From contig CAIYKK010000598.1 in NCBI GenBank assembly GCA_903926695.1, forward strand, positions 1 to 10,430: a stretch of 10,430 nt of DNA, given 5' to 3'. Under the pieces are notes generated by a model. That model worked only from the letters and a program-made list of their open reading frames with translations. It did no database searches and was not told the origin of the DNA. How positions within the stretch are numbered: position 1 is the first letter of the stretch; each line of letters starts with the position of its first letter. Of the stretch, positions 6,645 to 10,430 are shown piece by piece. This DNA comes from an uncultured Burkholderiales bacterium. GTDB taxonomy: Bacteria > Pseudomonadota > Gammaproteobacteria > Burkholderiales > Burkholderiaceae_C. A program made the position numbers and the translations under genes.

Positions 6645-8612
6645 ATGTCTTTCAACCAACAATTTGATCAGCACGGCGCATGGCGACGCGAGTTTGCACT
6701 TAACCTGAAAATGCTCGCTGAATGGATGAGAGACCATGACCTGATGAACGCCGCCGTCGAGGAACGGCTGCGCCAGCTCGAATCCCAGGTGCGCGCCGAC
6801 AAGGTGATGGTGGCGTTTGTCGCCGAATTCTCGCGCGGCAAATCCGAGCTGATCAACGCCATCTTTTTTGCCGGTTACGGACGCCGCATCATGCCCGCGA
6901 CCGCCGGGCGCACCACCATGTGCCCGACCGAGCTGGGCTATGACGCCGACGTGCCGCCCTGCCTGCGCCTGCTGCCCATCGAAAGCCGCCTCGAAGCCCA
7001 AGCGCTCATGGAGTGGCGCAAGGCACCCGAAAAGTGGGTTCAGGTCGATCTGGATGTGAACGATCCGGCACAGCTGGCGCAGATGATGGAAAAAGTCGCC
7101 GAAGTCTGCTACGTCACCCAGGATGACGCCCGCGCTCTGGGTTTCTGGAACGACAACCAGCCCGACGACAACCCGCCCATCGGCCAGGACGGCCTGGTCG
7201 AGGTGCCCAAATGGCGCCACGCGCTGATCAACATTGCGCACCCGCTGCTGCGGCAGGGGCTGGTCATTCTGGACACGCCGGGCCTGAACGCCATCGGCGC
7301 CGAGCCCGAGTTGACGGTCAGCCTGATTCCCCAGGCGCATGCGGTCGTGTTTATTTTGGGCGCCGACACGGGCGTGACCAAGTCTGATCTGACCATCTGG
7401 CGCGAACACCTGATGATTCCGCCCGAAGGAGCCGACACCCGGCTGGTGGTGCTCAACAAAATCGACACCCTGTGGGATGAGTTGAGCACGCCCGAGCAAA
7501 TGCAGGCGCAAATCCAGCGCCAGCGGGTCAATTCGGCCGAGATACTGGGCCTGCCGCTGGAGCGGGTCATTCCGGTGTCGGCCCAAAAGGGGCTGGTGGC
7601 CAAGGTCAACGGCGACCAGGCACTGCTGCAGGCCAGCCAGCTGCCGGGGCTGGAGCTGGCTCTGGGCCACGGCGTGATGGGGCAGCGCCAGAAAATCCTG
7701 CAGACGGCAGTGACCGCTGGAATTGTCGAACTGCGCACCGAAGCGGTGCGCTCCATCCATGTGCGCCGACGCGATCTGGCCGAGCAAATGATGGAGTTGC
7801 GCGGCCTGCGCGGCAAGAATATCTCTGTTATCAAGCAGATGCGCCTGCGCATCGAGCAGGAGCAGGCCGAGTTCGACGCCAGCGGTGCGCGCATCTACGC
7901 GGTGCGCTCGGTTCACCTCAAGCAACTGCGTGAAGTGGTCACTTTGCTGAGCACGCCCACGCTGAAGGCCGAGCTGGCCGAGCTGATCACCGCGCTCAAG
8001 CAGCCCGGCATCAAGCTGCGCCTGAAAAAAACCTACGGGCAAACCTTCGCGCAACTGCGCCAGGTGCTTAAAAACGTCCAGGTGCTGATCGGCGAAATAC
8101 AGGTCATGCTGAACTCGTCGTTCCGGCAAATAAATTCTGAGTTCAATTTTTCGCTGCAAGCGCCCAAGCAGCCCGATGTCTTGCGCTACAAGGACGATCT
8201 CAACCTGATAGAGCGCAGTCATTTGCAGTACCTCGGGCTGGGCAATGTGTTCAAGCTGTCCCAGGCCGCGTTTTCCGAGCGGCTGGTGCGGGCGCTGGGC
8301 ACGCGCCTGCGCGTGGTGTTCGAGTCGGCGCTGAACGAGGTCGAGCTCTGGAACAAGTCGGCCTCGTCCCAACTGGACGCGCAACTGCGCGAGCGCCGCC
8401 GCAACTTTGGGCGCCGTCTGGAAGCCATCGAGCGCATCCAGCAGGCCGCCCAGGGCCTCGATGAGCGCATCGGCGAAATCGAGGAGCAGGAAACTTCGCT
8501 CAACGCGCTCGAAGCCAAATTGATGGAGCTGACCTCGCCTTTCATGCGCCTGCCGCCTGCGGCCCGCGCCGAGGATGAGGCCAGCGTGGATGCGTTGACG
8601 CAGGCGGCCTGA
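6645..8612 (+). CDS. Dynamin-like large GTPase, uncharacterised
   Basis: The 655-residue protein carries all five G motifs of a dynamin-superfamily GTPase. These are G1 AEFSRGKS (60-67), G2 RTTMCPTE (89-96), G3 DTPG (210-213), G4 NKID (271-274) and a likely G5 SAQK (312-315). G1 has Ala where the first Gly of GxxxxGKS is usual. After the GTPase domain (about 50-345) comes a long, charged, helix-rich region with probable coiled coil around 370-415 and 575-625. No transmembrane segment is evident, so it may act in the cytosol or peripherally on membrane. The ATG at 6645 is preferred over an in-frame TTG at 6597, which lies over the candidate promoter. Only a weak GAG lies upstream. The gene is between mutM and mutY and nearly abuts mutY. 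The layout recalls E. coli CrfC (YjdA), a dynamin-like protein linked to replication foci, but orthology is not shown. Function is unknown. Confidence 0.88.
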   Translation: MSFNQQFDQHGAWRREFALNLKMLAEWMRDHDLMNAAVEERLRQLESQVRADKVMVAFVAEFSRGKSELINAIFFAGYGRRIMPATAGRTTMCPTELGYDADVPPCLRLLPIESRLEAQALMEWRKAPEKWVQVDLDVNDPAQLAQMMEKVAEVCYVTQDDARALGFWNDNQPDDNPPIGQDGLVEVPKWRHALINIAHPLLRQGLVILDTPGLNAIGAEPELTVSLIPQAHAVVFILGADTGVTKSDLTIWREHLMIPPEGADTRLVVLNKIDTLWDELSTPEQMQAQIQRQRVNSAEILGLPLERVIPVSAQKGLVAKVNGDQALLQASQLPGLELALGHGVMGQRQKILQTAVTAGIVELRTEAVRSIHVRRRDLAEQMMELRGLRGKNISVIKQMRLRIEQEQAEFDASGARIYAVRSVHLKQLREVVTLLSTPTLKAELAELITALKQPGIKLRLKKTYGQTFAQLRQVLKNVQVLIGEIQVMLNSSFRQINSEFNFSLQAPKQPDVLRYKDDLNLIERSHLQYLGLGNVFKLSQAAFSERLVRALGTRLRVVFESALNEVELWNKSASSQLDAQLRERRRNFGRRLEAIERIQQAAQGLDERIGEIEEQETSLNALEAKLMELTSPFMRLPPAARAEDEASVDALTQAA

Positions 8613-8615
8613 CGC

Positions 8616-9707
8616 TTGACCGCTCTGCCGCCGGAAAAGTCCGCCCTTCCGACCGCGTTTGCCGGAGAAATCGTCCGCTGGCAGCAGACCCACGGGCGCA
8701 GCAATCTGCCCTGGCAAAACACCCGCGACCCGTACCGCGTCTGGCTGTCCGAAATCATGCTTCAGCAGACGCAGGTCACCACGGTGCTGGACTATTACGC
8801 CCGCTTTTTGCAGCGCTTTCCCACGGTGGCCGAACTGGCCGCCGCGTCGCAGGACGAGGTGCTGGGGCTGTGGAGTGGCTTGGGCTACTACAGCCGTGCC
8901 CGCAATCTGCACCGCTGCGCGCAGGACGTGGTGGCGCTGCATGGCGGGCAGTTTCCACGCTCGGCGCTGCAGTTGCAGACGCTGCCCGGCATTGGGCGCT
9001 CGACGGCGGCGGCGGTGGCTTCGTTTTGCTTTGGGGAGCGCGTGGCGATTCTGGACGGCAACGTCAAACGGGTGCTGACGCGGGTGCTGGGCTTTGCGGG
9101 CGATCTGTCCGAAAGCGCGAACGAAAAAGCGCTCTGGAATCTGGCGACAGACCTGCTGCCGACGCAGGATGTGCCCGCCGCCATGCCGCGCTACACGCAG
9201 GGGTTGATGGATTTGGGCGCTACGGTCTGCGCCAGCCGCCAGCCGCAATGCCTGCTGTGCCCGGTGCAGACGCTATGCGCGGGCCGTGCCAGCGGCGAGC
9301 CGGAAAAATACCCGGTCAAAACCAAAAAGCTCAAGCGCAGCGCCCAGGCGCTGAGTCTGCTGTGGGCGCAGCGGCCCGACGGCTCGGTGTGGCTGGAAAA
9401 GCGTCCCAGCGCGGGCATCTGGGGCGCGCTGTATTGTCTGCCGGTGTTTGACAGCGACGCGGCGCTTCACGCGGCCCTGCCCGAAAACCTTGATGGACGG
9501 CTGCAGGCTTTGCCGCATTTTGTGCATGTGCTGACGCACAAGGATTTGCACCTCGCGCCGTGGATTGCAGGCTTCGGGAACGATCAGGCGCTGCCTGAAG
9601 CGATGGCACCGGATGCCCGTCCGGGCGCGTGGTTCAGCCCGGCAGACTGGCCCGGCTTGGGCCTGCCCGCGCCGATTCGCAAGCTGCTGCTGCGCGAACC
9701 TGCATGA
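8616..9707 (+). CDS. mutY: Adenine DNA glycosylase MutY
   Basis: MutY removes adenine mispaired with 8-oxoguanine, complementing MutM. The 363-residue product has the usual two-domain plan. The N-terminal HhH-GPD domain includes catalytic Glu46 in SEIMLQQTQV, helix-hairpin-helix LQTLPGIGRSTAAAV (120-134) and catalytic Asp147 in VAILDGNVKR. The [4Fe-4S] loop is Cys205-x6-Cys212-x2-Cys215-x5-Cys221. The C-terminal NUDIX-like 8-oxoG-recognition domain covers about 240-355, with HVLTHKDLHL (304-313). The first in-frame ATG is at residue 48, after the catalytic Glu, so a non-ATG start is needed. TTG at 8616 is the only reasonable one, since an in-frame stop (the end of the GTPase gene) precedes it by one codon. 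GGCGG inside the GTPase 3' end may serve as a weak ribosome site. Translational coupling to the GTPase is inferred from the spacing. Identity is secure; the start is fairly sure. Confidence 0.96.
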   Translation: MTALPPEKSALPTAFAGEIVRWQQTHGRSNLPWQNTRDPYRVWLSEIMLQQTQVTTVLDYYARFLQRFPTVAELAAASQDEVLGLWSGLGYYSRARNLHRCAQDVVALHGGQFPRSALQLQTLPGIGRSTAAAVASFCFGERVAILDGNVKRVLTRVLGFAGDLSESANEKALWNLATDLLPTQDVPAAMPRYTQGLMDLGATVCASRQPQCLLCPVQTLCAGRASGEPEKYPVKTKKLKRSAQALSLLWAQRPDGSVWLEKRPSAGIWGALYCLPVFDSDAALHAALPENLDGRLQALPHFVHVLTHKDLHLAPWIAGFGNDQALPEAMAPDARPGAWFSPADWPGLGLPAPIRKLLLREPA

Positions 9708-9727
9708 GCCAGCCCGGCTGATTTTTT
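9707..9727 (+). terminator. Weak terminator-like sequence after mutY
   Basis: A short inverted repeat, AGCC (9707-9710) with GGCT (9716-9719) or alternatively CAGC (9710-9713) with GCTG (9717-9720), is followed by A and six T residues (9722-9727). The T-run overlaps the stop codon of the convergent rapZ. The stem is only four pairs, so efficiency is doubtful. Confidence 0.3.
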
Positions 9728-10430
9728 AGCTTCTGGCGTGTCCTGTGGCCAGCCCATCGAGTTCGCGGTGGCGCTTGAGCGTGGACCAGTTCTGGCTGAA
9801 AGCTGCCGCCAGCGTCTCGACCAGATACACCGAGCGGTGCTGCCCGCCGGTGCAGCCAATGGCGACGGTGACATAACTGCGGTGGTCGCGCACCAGCGCC
9901 TTCAGCCAGCGGGTGAGGAATTTTTCAATGTCCTTGAACATGTCTTCGACCTCCGCGTGTTCGCGCAGGTAGTCGGCCACGGGCGCGTCCATGCCGGTGA
10001 GCGGGCGCAGCTCGGTTTCGTAGTGCGGATTGGGCAGCATGCGCACATCAAACACATAGTCGGCGTCCAGCGGCACGCCGCGCTTGAAGCCAAAAGACTC
10101 AAACACCAGCGTCAGCTGGCGCCTAGGCTTGCTGATCAGCGACTTGACATAACCCTGCAACTGCGACGAGCGGATCATGCTGGTGTCAATCACATGCGCC
10201 TGCTCGCGCATTTCGGCCAGCAGGTTGCGCTCCAGTTCAATGGCGTCGATCAGTGCACGGTGCTGGTCGGTGGCGTCGATGCGCGACAGCGGATGAAAGC
10301 GGCGCGTCTCGGAAAAGCGCCGCACCAGCGTGTCGGCGCTGGCGTCGAGGAACAGCGACTGCACCGCCACGCCCTGCGCCCGCAATTCTTTCAACTGCTG
10401 GGGCACCAGCGGCAGCGAGGTGGCGCTTCT
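9726..10430 (-). CDS. rapZ: RNase adapter protein RapZ / YvcJ-family P-loop protein, 5' end missing
   Basis: Only the C-terminal 234 residues are in the window. The frame is open to the right edge, so the N-terminal ~60-70 residues with the Walker A P-loop lie outside. In enteric bacteria RapZ binds the sRNA GlmZ and directs RNase E to it, controlling glucosamine-6-phosphate synthesis. In other bacteria YvcJ homologues bind and hydrolyse nucleotides. Visible family features are [22 protein letters not shown] (27-48 of the fragment), [20 protein letters not shown] (112-131), [15 protein letters not shown] (132-146) and the C-terminal-domain signature [15 protein letters not shown] (191-205). 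Internal GTG at 10406 is not taken as the start, because the homologous region continues upstream. It converges on mutY with an 18-bp gap. Family is secure; whether it acts on an sRNA here is not known. Confidence 0.94.
   Translation of the reverse strand, partial: RSATSLPLVPQQLKELRAQGVAVQSLFLDASADTLVRRFSETRRFHPLSRIDATDQHRALIDAIELERNLLAEMREQAHVIDTSMIRSSQLQGYVKSLISKPRRQLTLVFESFGFKRGVPLDADYVFDVRMLPNPHYETELRPLTGMDAPVADYLREHAEVEDMFKDIEKFLTRWLKALVRDHRSYVTVAIGCTGGQHRSVYLVETLAAAFSQNWSTLKRHRELDGLATGHARS

Noticed and set aside
6633..9248. 871-codon open frame on the minus strand, antisense to the GTPase and mutY
   Set aside because: It lies opposite two well-supported genes and its translation is a low-complexity Gln/Arg/His/Leu-rich string with no domain. 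It is explained by codon bias in high-GC genes.
10406..10408. GTG at 10406 as the start of rapZ
   Set aside because: The frame stays open to the window edge, and RapZ proteins have a P-loop region of about 60-70 more residues upstream.
1..10430. CRISPR array, prophage genes, toxin-antitoxin or defence island
   Set aside because: No regularly spaced direct repeats, phage structural genes or defence-type genes were seen. The GTPase sits in a housekeeping repair context.

Overview
The window looks like core chromosome of a betaproteobacterium, most likely family Comamonadaceae (Polaromonas/Rhodoferax/Acidovorax relatives). This rests on high GC in most genes, the sequence character of IspE, Prs and long-form L25, and the presence of a RapZ-type protein. 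The assignment comes from recognising protein families, not from a database search.

Left half, minus strand (about 5645 down to 240). The order of transcription is a secreted TPR-repeat protein, lolB (outer-membrane lipoprotein receptor), ispE (isoprenoid precursor kinase), tRNA-Gln(UUG), prs (PRPP synthetase) and rplY (ribosomal protein L25/Ctc). TPR and lolB are 14 nt apart, and lolB to ispE is 89 nt. The 194 nt between tRNA-Gln and prs hold four consecutive stem-loops, the last followed by seven U residues. A further terminator-like hairpin separates prs from rplY, and a clear intrinsic terminator follows rplY. The first ~133 bases look like the right end of an IS200/IS605-type element, lying where pth would often follow rplY.

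Right half, plus strand (5755 to 9707). mutM (Fpg glycosylase), an uncharacterised dynamin-like large GTPase, and mutY (adenine glycosylase) run in series. MutM and MutY are partners in the GO system against 8-oxoguanine. The GTPase and mutY are tightly coupled: stop codon, one sense codon, then a TTG start in the same frame. Divergent transcription starts from the ~109-bp gap between the TPR gene and mutM.

Right edge. A partial rapZ on the minus strand converges on mutY. It lacks its N-terminal P-loop region because the window ends.

Most of the content is ordinary housekeeping. The parts worth a second look are the structured RNA region upstream of prs, the GTPase embedded between two GO-repair genes, the IS-like hairpin end with its ωRNA-like pairing, and a sharp composition change inside ispE.
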